DNA from: Mariniflexile sp044335535
Lineage (GTDB): Bacteria > Bacteroidota > Bacteroidia > Flavobacteriales > Flavobacteriaceae
Assembly: GCF_044335535.1 (NCBI RefSeq)
Contig: NZ_JBIQVZ010000011.1
Span: forward strand, 33,087-97,086
Direction: 5' to 3'
DNA length: 64,000 bases
The notes under the pieces are model-generated. The model ran no database searches. It worked only from the letters and a program-made list of their open reading frames with translations, and was not told the DNA's origin. The first letter of the stretch is position 1, and each line of letters begins with the position of its first letter. This document shows, one piece after another, positions 55,107 to 63,304 of the stretch. Made by a program: the position numbers and the translations under genes.

Positions 55107-55649
55107 ATGAAATTATTTGTTTTGATATTACTTTTGACTTTCTCAACTGATTGCAAATCTCAAAGCAACTCTGAAAAAGTTGAAACGGAAAAAAGAACTG
55201 AATTAAAACCACCATTTAATAATCAAGGAGAACAAGAAGATTATTGGGCACAAGAACTTTTCAAAAAAGAATATAAGAAAAAACATTATTCAAAATTCAT
55301 CGGAGAAATAACGAAAACTGACAACAAAATACATTTCGGAAAGGTACAATATATAGAGCTTTTAGACATTAATTCTGACTATCATCTGATTTTTGAAAAA
55401 GGTTTATTATATCCTGATATTTTAAGTGCAATTAGCTTACGAATTGGAAATGTAGAGGAACTTGAATTTTTATCTGGCAATCCAAAAGTTAAAAGATTTA
55501 GGTTTTGGCTATATCGGTCAAATGTGGCTAATCCTCAAGTTTACATATTTGAACTAACTAATGAAAAAGCGAATGAAAAAACTGATTGGAAATCCTTTAT
55601 TAAAAACGCTGAACTGACTTTTGTAAAAGATGGATGGATAATAATTTAA
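55107..55649 (+). CDS. hypothetical lipoprotein (cassette 23)
   Basis: 180 residues, MKLFVLILLLTFSTDC signal with lipobox cysteine, charged linker, then a compact domain (FIGEITKTDNKIHFGKVQY...). Unknown. Starts about 109 nt after the core, the longest leader in the array; a decayed segment may lie there. Ends GTTGTGTGCC / CGCCACACAAC agree over most positions. Confidence 0.66.
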   Translation: MKLFVLILLLTFSTDCKSQSNSEKVETEKRTELKPPFNNQGEQEDYWAQELFKKEYKKKHYSKFIGEITKTDNKIHFGKVQYIELLDINSDYHLIFEKGLLYPDILSAISLRIGNVEELEFLSGNPKVKRFRFWLYRSNVANPQVYIFELTNEKANEKTDWKSFIKNAELTFVKDGWIII

Positions 55650-55659
55650 AAAATAAAAA

Positions 55660-56068
55660 CGCCACACAACGCCGGTAACCGTTGCACAAGTCCATAAATT
55701 CATAAAAAACGAATTCATTTAAGCCCTTTTCAAGGGCTTTTTGATTTTTCAGCAAAGCAGTTTAGTTAAATTCTGGCAGGCTTAAATTGAAGCCTGTTAC
55801 GTTTTGAAGCCCATTTATTTTCTTAAATAAAAAGCAAGTGCCCTAGCGTTTTGTTCGGGTTTTGTTCAGCTACGATTCGGGGATCTATTTTTTGGATGGG
55901 GATTTGTCCGAACAAAGGGCGAACGAAACTGAACCAAGACTGCTGTCATACCTACTTTACATTTTTAAAATGTTTTTTGTAGGTGGTTTTTTATTATATT
56001 CGTAAACATATTAACGATATAACTACAATGGTGTTGCTGTTTGTTGTGGTTATATGGCCGTTAGCAGC
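55660..56068 (+). repeat. site 23, type A
   Basis: R'' CGCCACACAAC, core GTTAGCA at 56060 preceded by TATATGGCC. Full composite with intact terminator AAGCCCTTTTCAAGGGCTTTTT. Confidence 0.8.
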
Positions 56069-56095
56069 AATATAGACGAATCGTCAAAAAACAAA

Positions 56096-56755
56096 TTGAA
56101 TAAACTGAAAATCATATTCGCAATACTTCTAACCAGCTCAATCTACGGCTGTAAAGAAAGCCTATTGTATTCGAATAAAAATGATTCTTGTGAATTATAT
56201 CTTTATGAAGATAAAACGTATAAATTCAAATACCCAAACTTTTTCGAGAATAAAACGGAAAAAGGAACTTATGAAGTTGACAATAGTAAAATAACTCTCA
56301 TAAGAAAATCTTCTACAAAAATTGATAGTGTTGACATTGGATATGGTTGTTGGGAAGATAATCCTGACTCTCTATTACTTACCTTTAAAAACTTATATCG
56401 GGAACCAATTAATGCCATCGTAAAATTTAATAATTATGACAGAGAATTTAAAACAAATAGTCTCGGAGAAATAAATATCTCATACAGAGATTTAGAAAAC
56501 CAAAGAATTGTCGGTAAAAACAATGAAATTGACAAATACACGATTGAATTTCAAAACAAAGTGTATATACCTGATATGACTTATTATAAAGACTCTCGAA
56601 AACCAAACAAAATCGACTTCAAATTAAATCAGTTTGTCGGAGAAGAATTCGTAATTCTAAAAAGAACTTATAACATAAATAATAATACAATATTTGTGAA
56701 TGATATTTCGAGGAAAGTGATTGGAAGAGATAATAAACTAATAAAAGTAAAATAA
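56096..56755 (+). CDS. hypothetical lipoprotein, TTG start (cassette 24)
   Basis: 219 residues from a TTG at 56096 giving MNKLKIIFAILLTSSIYGC, a proper lipoprotein signal. A longer frame opens at an ATG inside site 23 (56054) but buries the signal. Mature part rich in beta strands (YNINNNTIFVNDISRKVIG at the end). A central segment TFKNLYREPINAIVKF resembles a carboxypeptidase-like regulatory repeat. Ends GTTAGCAGC / GCTGCTACC nearly match. Confidence 0.65.
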   Translation: MNKLKIIFAILLTSSIYGCKESLLYSNKNDSCELYLYEDKTYKFKYPNFFENKTEKGTYEVDNSKITLIRKSSTKIDSVDIGYGCWEDNPDSLLLTFKNLYREPINAIVKFNNYDREFKTNSLGEINISYRDLENQRIVGKNNEIDKYTIEFQNKVYIPDMTYYKDSRKPNKIDFKLNQFVGEEFVILKRTYNINNNTIFVNDISRKVIGRDNKLIKVK

Positions 56756-56758
56756 TAC

Positions 56759-57128
56759 AGCTGCTACCAATGGTAACCGTTGCACAAACCCGTAATTTTG
56801 CAAACCTATGATATAAAAATGCCCTTTTTAAGGGCGTTTATTGTTTTTTATAGGTATTACAATGTAAATTCAAGATGACTATATGGACTTATAATGGCGT
56901 CTATAATAGCCTTAAAACAATAAAATAGAGAAGGTAGGCTTGCCACTTCACTTTTACCGTGTTTTTCTATAAATTTCAGGTACTTTTTAACGTTATAGGC
57001 AATGTAGCCTTCCCCTACTTTACATTTTAAAATGTTTTTTGTAGGTGGTTTTTATTATATTCGTAACCATATAAACGATATAACTACAATAGTGCTACTA
57101 TTTGTTGTGGTTATATGGGTGTTAGCAC
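56759..57128 (+). repeat. site 24, divergent type A
   Basis: R'' CAGCTGCTACC. Different terminator (AAATGCCCTTTTTAAGGGCGTTTATTG) and a different relative of the transposase tail (minus-strand IAYNVKKYLKFIEKHGKSEV, about 56890-57010). Promoter-like box and terminal hairpin normal; core GTTAGCA at 57121. Confidence 0.75.
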
Positions 57129-57132
57129 ACAT

Positions 57133-57690
57133 ATGAAAAAAACATTCTTAATATCATTTATACTTTTTGCTTTAATTGGCTGCGGACCTAAAATTTCAAA
57201 TTCTCAATTAGAATCTGATTTTTTAGAATATAGTAATCTTATTACAAACGGTAAATATGAAAAAGCGGTAGATTATATACCGACTGATTTTTGGACTGTA
57301 TATGAGAAAAATGAATTTCTGACTAAAATGGAGAGAGTCGGAAAACAAATTGATTCAATTTCGATTGACAATATAGAGATTGTTAATATCAGCGAATCCA
57401 TTAAATCAAATAATAAAGACTTCAGAGTTATAACATATTCATCGGATTTGGAACTTAACTCATCAAATATACCAGAAAGAGTAATTGAAAAATATAAATC
57501 ACAATTCGGGAATGACAAGGTAAAAATTGATACGATAAATAAACTAATTAAAATAAAAAATAACAATCAAATAATTTCAGTCTATGACAATGAATTAGAG
57601 AAATGGAAATATCTAGAATATAACGGACAGATTATTTCAAAAATTTACGGAATTGAAACTTGGGCTGAATTAGAAAAATACGTGCGCTAA
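57133..57690 (+). CDS. hypothetical lipoprotein (cassette 25)
   Basis: 185 residues from the ATG at 57133, MKKTFLISFILFALIGC lipoprotein signal. The first mature part (LESDFLEYSNLITNGKYEKAVDYI) resembles a short helical, NTF2-like or TPR-like pattern. Unknown function. Starts 12 nt after the core; ends GTTAGCACACATA / TACGTGCGCTAAC match apart from one base. Confidence 0.68.
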   Translation: MKKTFLISFILFALIGCGPKISNSQLESDFLEYSNLITNGKYEKAVDYIPTDFWTVYEKNEFLTKMERVGKQIDSISIDNIEIVNISESIKSNNKDFRVITYSSDLELNSSNIPERVIEKYKSQFGNDKVKIDTINKLIKIKNNNQIISVYDNELEKWKYLEYNGQIISKIYGIETWAELEKYVR

Positions 57691-58293
57691 CACCGGTAAC
57701 CGTAGCACAAGTCCATAAATTCATAAAAAACGAATTCATTTAAGCCCTTTTCAAGGGCTTTTTGATTTTTTAGCAAAGCAGTTTAGTTAAATTCTGGTAG
57801 GCTTAAATTGAAGCTTGTTACGTTTTGAAGTCCATTTATTTTCTTAAATAAAAAAGCAAGTGCCCTAGCACTGCTTTTTGGTAGTTTTTTGGTAAACTTC
57901 AAATACTTTTTAACGTTATAGGCAACAGCGGACATGTGCATCACCTTGTTTGCCTGCGCTATGCCTATGGTATTTACTTTTCGAAGTCCCAGAAACTGAG
58001 TGAGTGTTCCAAATACGGGTTCTACGGTGCTTTGACGCTTGCCTTTCGTAGCGTCCTCTAGCGTTTTGTTCGAGTTTTGTTCGGGTTTTGTTCAGCTACG
58101 GTTCGGGGGTCTATTTTTTGGATGGGGGTTTGCCTGAACAAAGGGTGAACGAAACTGAACCAAGGCTGCTGTCATACCTACTTTACATTTTTAAAATGTT
58201 TTTTGTAGGTGGTTTTTTATTATATTCGTAAACATATTAATGATATAACTACAATTGTATAGCTGTTTGTTGTGGTTATTCAATTGTTGTACC
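57680..58293 (+). repeat. site 25, longest type A (614 bp)
   Basis: R'' CGTGCGCTAAC, core GTTGTAC at 58286. Contains both the long transposase fossil (57783-58043) and the GTTTTGTTC block, so it may be the least deleted version of the composite. Confidence 0.8.
57783..58043 (-). pseudogene. DDE transposase C-terminal fossil, longest copy
   Basis: 87 codons open on the minus strand: GKRQSTVEPVFGTLTQFLGL, then RKVNTIGIAQANKVMHMSAV and AYNVKKYLKF to a stop TAA at 57783. The R-Q-x-T-V-E-P-V-F-G block with the catalytic Glu and the A-x-N-V/L-K-K end identify an IS1182-like (IS4/IS5 superfamily) transposase tail. The rest of the gene is replaced by the GTTTTGTTC block. Confidence 0.75.
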
Positions 58294-58304
58294 GCATTTG
58301 AGAA

Positions 58305-58946
58305 ATGAGAAAAATATTAATAATTTTCAGTCTATTTTTAACCTATCAGTCTTCTTCTACACAGACTTATTTGACTTCAGAAGTTATTGAGAAAGCTGAA
58401 TTTTATTTAAAAGAAGCAGTTGGAGACTCTTTGTTTAAACATTTTGAACTCGGACAAAATTCTGACTATAAATACCAAACTAACTCTGGAAAATATAAAT
58501 GGAAAGATATTAGCAAAGGAAAAAAAACGAAAGGAAAATTTATCGATGGGAAACATATAAATTTTGAGTTAAATCATCCTGATTTTCAATATCCGTACCC
58601 AAAAAAAACTGTTTACGTAGAATTGGACTCAAACCTGAATTTAATAAGAGAAGTTTACGTTGACCAGATTCCTAAATTTCTTTTGAGAAATGAACAGTCT
58701 GACTGGTTATCCGAAAATAAAATTGACAGCATAGTCAAGAAACAAAACTTAAAAACACCTGTTGAGCCATTTTCAAAACGATTGGAATTTGACACTAAAA
58801 CAAAAGAGTATTATTGGATTATATTCAACACTCTTTATAAGGAAAAATGCTTCTCTGATGAGGAAATTTTACATATAAATCCAGTAAGCGGAATTATTTT
58901 AAAACATTATGAAGAACGACAAAGAATAATGCATTGTTCTGAATAA
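58305..58946 (+). CDS. exported hypothetical protein (cassette 26)
   Basis: 213 residues, signal MRKILIIFSLFLTYQSSSTQ. No known domain; tryptophan and lysine-rich (YKWKDISKGKKTKGKFIDGK). The start is ATG, seven bases after a CATTTGAGA motif used as TTG start in other cassettes. Ends GTTGTACCGC / ACGTGGTACAAC match. Confidence 0.66.
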   Translation: MRKILIIFSLFLTYQSSSTQTYLTSEVIEKAEFYLKEAVGDSLFKHFELGQNSDYKYQTNSGKYKWKDISKGKKTKGKFIDGKHINFELNHPDFQYPYPKKTVYVELDSNLNLIREVYVDQIPKFLLRNEQSDWLSENKIDSIVKKQNLKTPVEPFSKRLEFDTKTKEYYWIIFNTLYKEKCFSDEEILHINPVSGIILKHYEERQRIMHCSE

Positions 58947-58950
58947 AAAA

Positions 58951-59274
58951 AACGTGGTACAACACCGGTAACCATTACACAAGTCCATAAATTCATAAAA
59001 AACGAATACATTTAAGCCCTTTTTGGCGCTTGCCTTTCGTAGCGTCCCCTAGCGTTTTGTTCTGGTTTTGTTCAGCTACGGTTCGGGGGTCTATTTTTTG
59101 GATGGGGGTTTGCCTGAACAAAGGGCGAACGAAACTGAACCAAGACTGCTGTCATACCTACTTTACATTTTTAAAATGTTTTTTGTAGGTGGTTTTTTAT
59201 TATATTCGTAAACATATTAACGATATAACTACAATGGGGATGGTGTTTGTTGTGGTTATACGTGAGTTGTAGTG
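58951..59274 (+). repeat. site 26, type A, short
   Basis: R'' CGTGGTACAAC; as in site 12, it jumps from AAGCCCTTTTTG to GCGCTTGCCTTTCGTAGCG, so the terminator and transposase tail are gone. Core reads GTTGTAG at 59266 (CGTGAGTTGTAG). Confidence 0.75.
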
Positions 59275-59289
59275 CATTTGAGAAAACTG

Positions 59290-59904
59290 ATGAAAAGAAT
59301 ATTATTTATAATAACATTAGTTCTGATTTCAAGTTGTAAATCAGAAAATAAAAATGATAAAAGTTTGATTATTGAACAACAAGAACCGATTTCGGAAATC
59401 CCAAAAGTCAACGACCAATTTCAAGCTTTTATTGACCAATTTCCAACAAAAAATCTTCCGATTAAAATATATGGTTGTAAAGAAGAAATTCTTGATTTAC
59501 CAAAAATGGATATTAAATTAAGTTCTGAATATTCAAAAGACGCTGAATATGAACATATTTACGGAATAATTCCTTCCAATGGTAACTATATTTCAACAAT
59601 CACACTTGGCGAAGCCGAATGTTTTGTTCCAATTCTGAACACTTATAAATTAAACGGAGAAAAAATTGACTCTAAACCGATTTCAATTGGATATTGCGGA
59701 TTTGACGCTTGTTATGAATGTGTCGAATCAATGACTATAAATTCTGAATATAGAATTTACGTTGCAGACACTATAAAAACTTCTGACTGCGATGATAATT
59801 TTAATGCAATCGCTGAAACTGAAAAAATTAAAGTAGTTTACAAAGAAGGGAAACTGACTGAAAAAGGAGTTATAGAATTAACAAATGAAATTGAAAAAAA
59901 ATAA
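59290..59904 (+). CDS. hypothetical lipoprotein (cassette 27)
   Basis: 204 residues from the ATG at 59290, MKRILFIITLVLISSC lipoprotein signal, then a linker and a beta-rich domain with several cysteines (YGCKEE, GEAECFVP, YCGFDACYECVES). Unknown function; the Cys cluster may be structural. The cassette end CGCACTA is cut before the AAC of R''. Confidence 0.67.
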   Translation: MKRILFIITLVLISSCKSENKNDKSLIIEQQEPISEIPKVNDQFQAFIDQFPTKNLPIKIYGCKEEILDLPKMDIKLSSEYSKDAEYEHIYGIIPSNGNYISTITLGEAECFVPILNTYKLNGEKIDSKPISIGYCGFDACYECVESMTINSEYRIYVADTIKTSDCDDNFNAIAETEKIKVVYKEGKLTEKGVIELTNEIEKK

Positions 59905-59910
59905 AATAAA

Positions 59911-60105
59911 AACGCACTAGCTCTGCTTTTTGGTAGTTTCTTGGTAAACTTCAAATACTTTTTAACGTTATAGGCAATGTAGCCTTCCCCTACTTTATAT
60001 TTTTAAAATGTTTTTGTAGGTGGTTTTTTATTATATTCGTAAACATATTAATGATATAACTACAATGGTGTAGCTGTTTGTTGTGGTTATATGGGTGTTA
60101 GCAAT
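59911..60105 (+). repeat. site 27, type A with left half deleted
   Basis: After CGCACTA it continues directly with GCTCTGCTTTTTGGTAG, the middle of the transposase fossil. R'' end, left arm and terminator are gone (about 170 bp deleted compared with site 15). Core GTTAGCA at 60097. Confidence 0.75.
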
Positions 60106-60122
60106 AATTATGAAAAAAATTC

Positions 60123-60914
60123 GTGACTAAAGAAAAACACTTATTTCGAATTTTATTTCTTGCTTCAATTTTTCTATTGTTGCTTAACGATTTGTTCTTG
60201 AAATTTGAGTATCATAATTATCTAACTGGAAAACTATCTGATTTTGTTGGATTATTTGCTTTTCCTTATTTTTTCAGCACATTCTATCCAAAGAAAATAA
60301 AACCGATTTACATTTTGAGCGGAATTTTATTCGTGTTTTGGAAATCGGAATTATCACAACCAATTTTTGATTTTGCTCACTCATACGGAATTGGAATGAA
60401 CCGAACGGTAGATTATTCGGACTTATTTGCATTAACAATACTGCCAATTTCATATAAATATTGGAATTCTTATTCTCGACAAATTTTAGAACCAAAAAGA
60501 GCATTAAAACCCATAATCATAACGATATGTAGTATTTCATTTATTGCAACTACATTACCAAAGCATTATGAGAAAATCTCACTGAAATCGGAATTCTCAA
60601 CTGACATAAAATCCGAATATCAAAACGTGAGAAATCAACTAAATCTTTACAAAGAAGGTCTATTTGAAAAAGATAATTATAGAATTGAACTTCCAGAAAA
60701 AAGAGCACATATTTTGACTTCAATAAAAGTCGATTCAATAAATGAAAATACAACAAAAATAGTGTTAGATAGTATTTTGAGTTTTACGGTTGAAGGTAAT
60801 GGGTTTATTTTCAGTAGCGGAATTAAGGAAAAGGATGTTGACTATATTAGAAATTTAAAACAAAGCGAAATTGAGAAGTTATTCTCGGAACAGATAAAAA
60901 ACGAATTTGAATAA
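60123..60914 (+). CDS. membrane protein, possible start frameshift (cassette 28)
   Basis: 263 residues with about five N-terminal membrane segments (LFRILFLASIFLLLLNDLFLK, LSDFVGLFAFPYFFSTF) and a soluble C-terminal domain. The present start is GTG at 60123. An ATG at 60110 followed by AAAAAAA is one base out of frame: with one A fewer it would read MKKFVTKEKH. Either the GTG is used or the A-run carries an indel. The family with LTGKLSDFVGLFAFP is uncharacterised. Confidence 0.68.
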   Translation: MTKEKHLFRILFLASIFLLLLNDLFLKFEYHNYLTGKLSDFVGLFAFPYFFSTFYPKKIKPIYILSGILFVFWKSELSQPIFDFAHSYGIGMNRTVDYSDLFALTILPISYKYWNSYSRQILEPKRALKPIIITICSISFIATTLPKHYEKISLKSEFSTDIKSEYQNVRNQLNLYKEGLFEKDNYRIELPEKRAHILTSIKVDSINENTTKIVLDSILSFTVEGNGFIFSSGIKEKDVDYIRNLKQSEIEKLFSEQIKNEFE

Positions 60915-60919
60915 AATAA

Positions 60920-61330
60920 CTATTGCCAACACCGGTAGTCCTTGCACAAGTCCATAAATTCATAAAAAAAGAATTCATTTAAGCCCTTTTCAAGGGCTTT
61001 TTGATTTTTCAGCAAAGCAGTTTAGTTAAATTCTGGCAGGCTTAAATTGAAGCCTGTTACGTTTTGAAGTCCTTTTATTTTCTTAAATAAAAAAGCAAGT
61101 GCTCTAGCGTTTTATTCGGGTTTTGTTAAGCTACGGTTCGGGGGTCTGTTTTTTGGATGGGGGTTTGCCCGAACAAAGGGCGAACGAAACTAAACCAAGA
61201 TTGCTGTCATACCTACTTTACATTTTTAAAATGTTTTTTGTAGGTGGTTTTTTATTATATTCGTAAACATATTGACGATATAACAACAATGGGGATGCTG
61301 TTTGTTGTGGTTATACGAGTGTTGTACAAC
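60920..61330 (+). repeat. site 28, type A
   Basis: R'' TATTGCCAAC (one mismatch to GTTAGCAATA), intact terminator, transposase tail, GTTTTGTT block with variants, core GTTGTAC at 61321. Confidence 0.8.
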
Positions 61331-61342
61331 ATTTAGACTATC

Positions 61343-61744
61343 ATGACTCTTTATTTTAAGTGTTCAAGCTGTAAAACAGAAAATTCCTTTAAATCTGATA
61401 CAACAAACAGAATAGAGCTGGCTATGGAAAAAGGAAATACTTATACTGCTAAATGTCTGACTTGTAATAGTACAAATACTTACCAAATCAATGACATTTA
61501 CGCCAAGGCTTCTAGACCACTTTCAATTATAGCGGGGTTGATTTTTATAATAGGCACTTTATTCGGACTTTTTGCTATCGCTATAATGTTTGTTGAACAA
61601 AAAACCGTTATTGGAATCTTTGTAGTTGGTTGTGGTTTACTGATCCCTGTTTGGATTTTCAGCACAATAAAAAAAGAAGACCGATTAAGAGTAAAAACTT
61701 TTAATCATTCTTATGTTAAAGAAAAAAAAAGGCGGAATGGGTAA
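61343..61744 (+). CDS. zinc-ribbon membrane protein (cassette 29)
   Basis: 133 residues. CSSCK near residue 7 and CLTCN near 38 form a two-CxxC zinc ribbon; two membrane segments follow (SIIAGLIFIIGTLFGLFAIAI, VIGIFVVGCGLLIPVWIF). Unknown function. First of three closely packed genes in one cassette. Confidence 0.7.
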   Translation: MTLYFKCSSCKTENSFKSDTTNRIELAMEKGNTYTAKCLTCNSTNTYQINDIYAKASRPLSIIAGLIFIIGTLFGLFAIAIMFVEQKTVIGIFVVGCGLLIPVWIFSTIKKEDRLRVKTFNHSYVKEKKRRNG

Positions 61745-61991
61745 AAAATCTGACTGGCCTGCTCTGAAAGCAAGTAAAGAGAAGAGTGGTCGTGGTTTTG
61801 AGGAAAAATATCGTAGAATTTCAATTCGTGGAATAACGGACAGAAATAGTTCATTGAGAATTGAAACTGTCATGAATTTACCAATCGGAATTGAACTGAC
61901 AAGTACAATTTCTACTCACTGTGAGCCATCTGAATTAGGAAATAGAATTTTAAAAATGTTTCGTTCGGAAATAACAGAAAGAAAAATATGA
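61737..61991 (+). CDS. small basic hypothetical protein (cassette 29)
   Basis: 84 residues from the ATG at 61737, overlapping the preceding gene by 8 nt. Basic N-terminus (MGKKSDWPALKASKEKSGRG). Unrecognised; translational coupling with its neighbours is the main support. Confidence 0.55.
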   Translation: MGKKSDWPALKASKEKSGRGFEEKYRRISIRGITDRNSSLRIETVMNLPIGIELTSTISTHCEPSELGNRILKMFRSEITERKI

Positions 61992-62347
61992 TTAAACCAA
62001 TTAGAATAATTGATTCAGGTGTTGAAATTGAACTTTATACTGGTATTTTTGGAGTTTATGTTCTTGGTGGTTGGGATGTTGTAGTAGAAGATTTTACTTT
62101 TTCTCTTACGAACACTAAAACTGGTAGAGTAATTAATCCAAAAGTTACGCAATGGCGAGTACAATCATATGAATATGGGGAAAGAGCAAAAAAAATTATG
62201 ACCCTTGACATTCCAGAAAGAGGCAAATATACAATTGATTTTAAAAATCACGACAGCTTAAAAGTATGGAAAGCAGGTCTGCCTTTGATAAATAGGTTAC
62301 TTACACAACCAATTGAAAAACAATGGATTCAAATTTGTATAGTTTAA
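61988..62347 (+). CDS. hypothetical beta-rich protein (cassette 29)
   Basis: 119 residues, overlapping the preceding stop by 4 nt (ATGA). Pattern VEIELYTGIFGVYVLGGWDV and TLDIPERGKYTIDFKNHDSL suggests a small beta-sandwich, perhaps related to DUF-type jelly-roll domains. No signal peptide. Not recognised. Confidence 0.62.
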   Translation: MIKPIRIIDSGVEIELYTGIFGVYVLGGWDVVVEDFTFSLTNTKTGRVINPKVTQWRVQSYEYGERAKKIMTLDIPERGKYTIDFKNHDSLKVWKAGLPLINRLLTQPIEKQWIQICIV

Positions 62348-62359
62348 AGAATGTAAAGA

Positions 62360-62372
62360 TAAACGTTGTCTG
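62360..62372 (+). repeat. site 29, degenerate junction
   Basis: Only a core-like GTTGTCTGTAA at 62363 preceded by AAAC. It is complementary to CTACACACAAC behind the next gene (9 of 10), so it probably opens cassette 30; the preceding site has been lost. Confidence 0.4.
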
Positions 62373-62383
62373 TAATTTAAGAA

Positions 62384-62779
62384 ATGAGACAAACAATAAC
62401 CAAAAGTGATAAAAATTTAAAGATTCTGAACAAACTAATTGTGAACGGATTTTATAATGGTTATGTCGGAACCGAAAAGTTCGTATTAATGCGAAATCGT
62501 TTCCCAAACAATCACAGACTAATCGGAATTTTGAATGACACAGGAAATTACGATTTGAAATTTGACTTTAAATCACCGATGAATATTTTAGCGAAAATTT
62601 TACTCGGACTCGGAATTCTGATTTCAATAATATCGTTGATTAAAGGAAGTTGGGTTTTTGCGATTGTGTTTGTTGTTTTCGGACTGATATTGTTTGCGGA
62701 TTTTAAACTAAAAGAGAAAAAAGAAATAAAACTCTTTACAAATAAACTATTGGAATTCCACAAAACGGAATATGACTAA
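62384..62779 (+). CDS. small membrane protein (cassette 30)
   Basis: 131 residues; two hydrophobic segments (ILAKILLGLGILISIISLI, VFAIVFVVFGLILFADF) between a charged N-terminal domain and a Lys-rich tail. Unknown. Last gene before the final site. Confidence 0.62.
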   Translation: MRQTITKSDKNLKILNKLIVNGFYNGYVGTEKFVLMRNRFPNNHRLIGILNDTGNYDLKFDFKSPMNILAKILLGLGILISIISLIKGSWVFAIVFVVFGLILFADFKLKEKKEIKLFTNKLLEFHKTEYD

Positions 62780-62786
62780 ATTAAAA

Positions 62787-63245
62787 AAACTACACACAAC
62801 CGTAGCTTTCCCTAAAGAACGTAGACTTGCCACGCCATTCTTACTATGTTTTTCTATGAATTTCAGGTACTTTTTAAGATTATAAGCAATAGCCAATAAC
62901 TGCATACACTTATTAGCTTGCCCAATACCTATGGTATTTACTTTTCGAAGTCCCAGAAACTGAGTGACTGTCCCAAATACGGGTTCTACGGTGCTTTGGC
63001 GCTTGCCTTTCGTAACGTCCTCTAGCGTTTTGTTCGGGTTTTGTTCAGCTACGGTTCGGGGGTCTATTTTTTGGATGGGGGTTTGTCAGAACAAAGGGCG
63101 AACGAAACTAAACTAAGATTGCTGTCATACCTACTTTACATTTTAAAATGTTTTTTGTAGGTGGTTTTTATTATATTCGTAAACATATTAACGATATAAC
63201 TACAATGGTGTAGCTGTTTGTTGTGGTTATACGAGTGTTGTAAAA
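62787..63245 (+). repeat. site 30, last type A site, divergent transposase tail
   Basis: R'' CTACACACAAC. No AAGCCC terminator; a longer transposase fossil (62800-63007) replaces it. GTTTTGTTC block, promoter-like box, terminal hairpin and core GTTGTAA at 63237 are present. What follows is the reverse-oriented MATE gene. Confidence 0.78.
62800..63007 (-). pseudogene. DDE transposase C-terminal fossil, second variant
   Basis: Minus-strand frame GKRQSTVEPVFGTVTQFLGL..., AIAYNLKKYLKFIEKHSKNG. It differs from the 57783 copy at many codons, so it descends from a related but distinct element or a much older copy. Confidence 0.7.
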
Positions 63246-63304
63246 CATTAGAACAAAAATAGTGCTACCATATTATTTTTGATACATTCAATACAGCTTA
63301 AAAA

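Larger units (their letters stand above)
31501..63245 (+). mobile_element. integron-like gene cassette array (about 30 cassettes), no integrase in window
   Basis: Short cassettes alternate with repeated sites. At each junction a GTT-purine core (R') opens the cassette, and the reverse complement of that core and the next 3-8 bases (R'') closes it behind the last gene. Examples: GTTAGCACAC...GTGTGCTAAC (31725/33274), GTTAGCAACAACC...GGCAGTTGCTAAC (37859/38425), GTTACCCAAC...GTTGGGTAAC (38648/39153), GTTGTGCAACATA...TACGTTGCACAAC (42363/42734), GTTAGCAGTT...AACTGCTAAC (46160/47254). The core differs between cassettes but matches within a cassette, as in integrons. Nearly all genes run left to right. 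No tyrosine recombinase is present, so this is a CALIN or the distal part of a chromosomal integron. Confidence 0.82.

Noticed and set aside
31501..63245. CRISPR or simple tandem-duplication reading of the repeats
   Set aside because: The units are hundreds of bp long, separated by different genes of 0.3-1.6 kb, with cassette-specific complementary ends. Neither CRISPR nor tandem gene duplication shows this.
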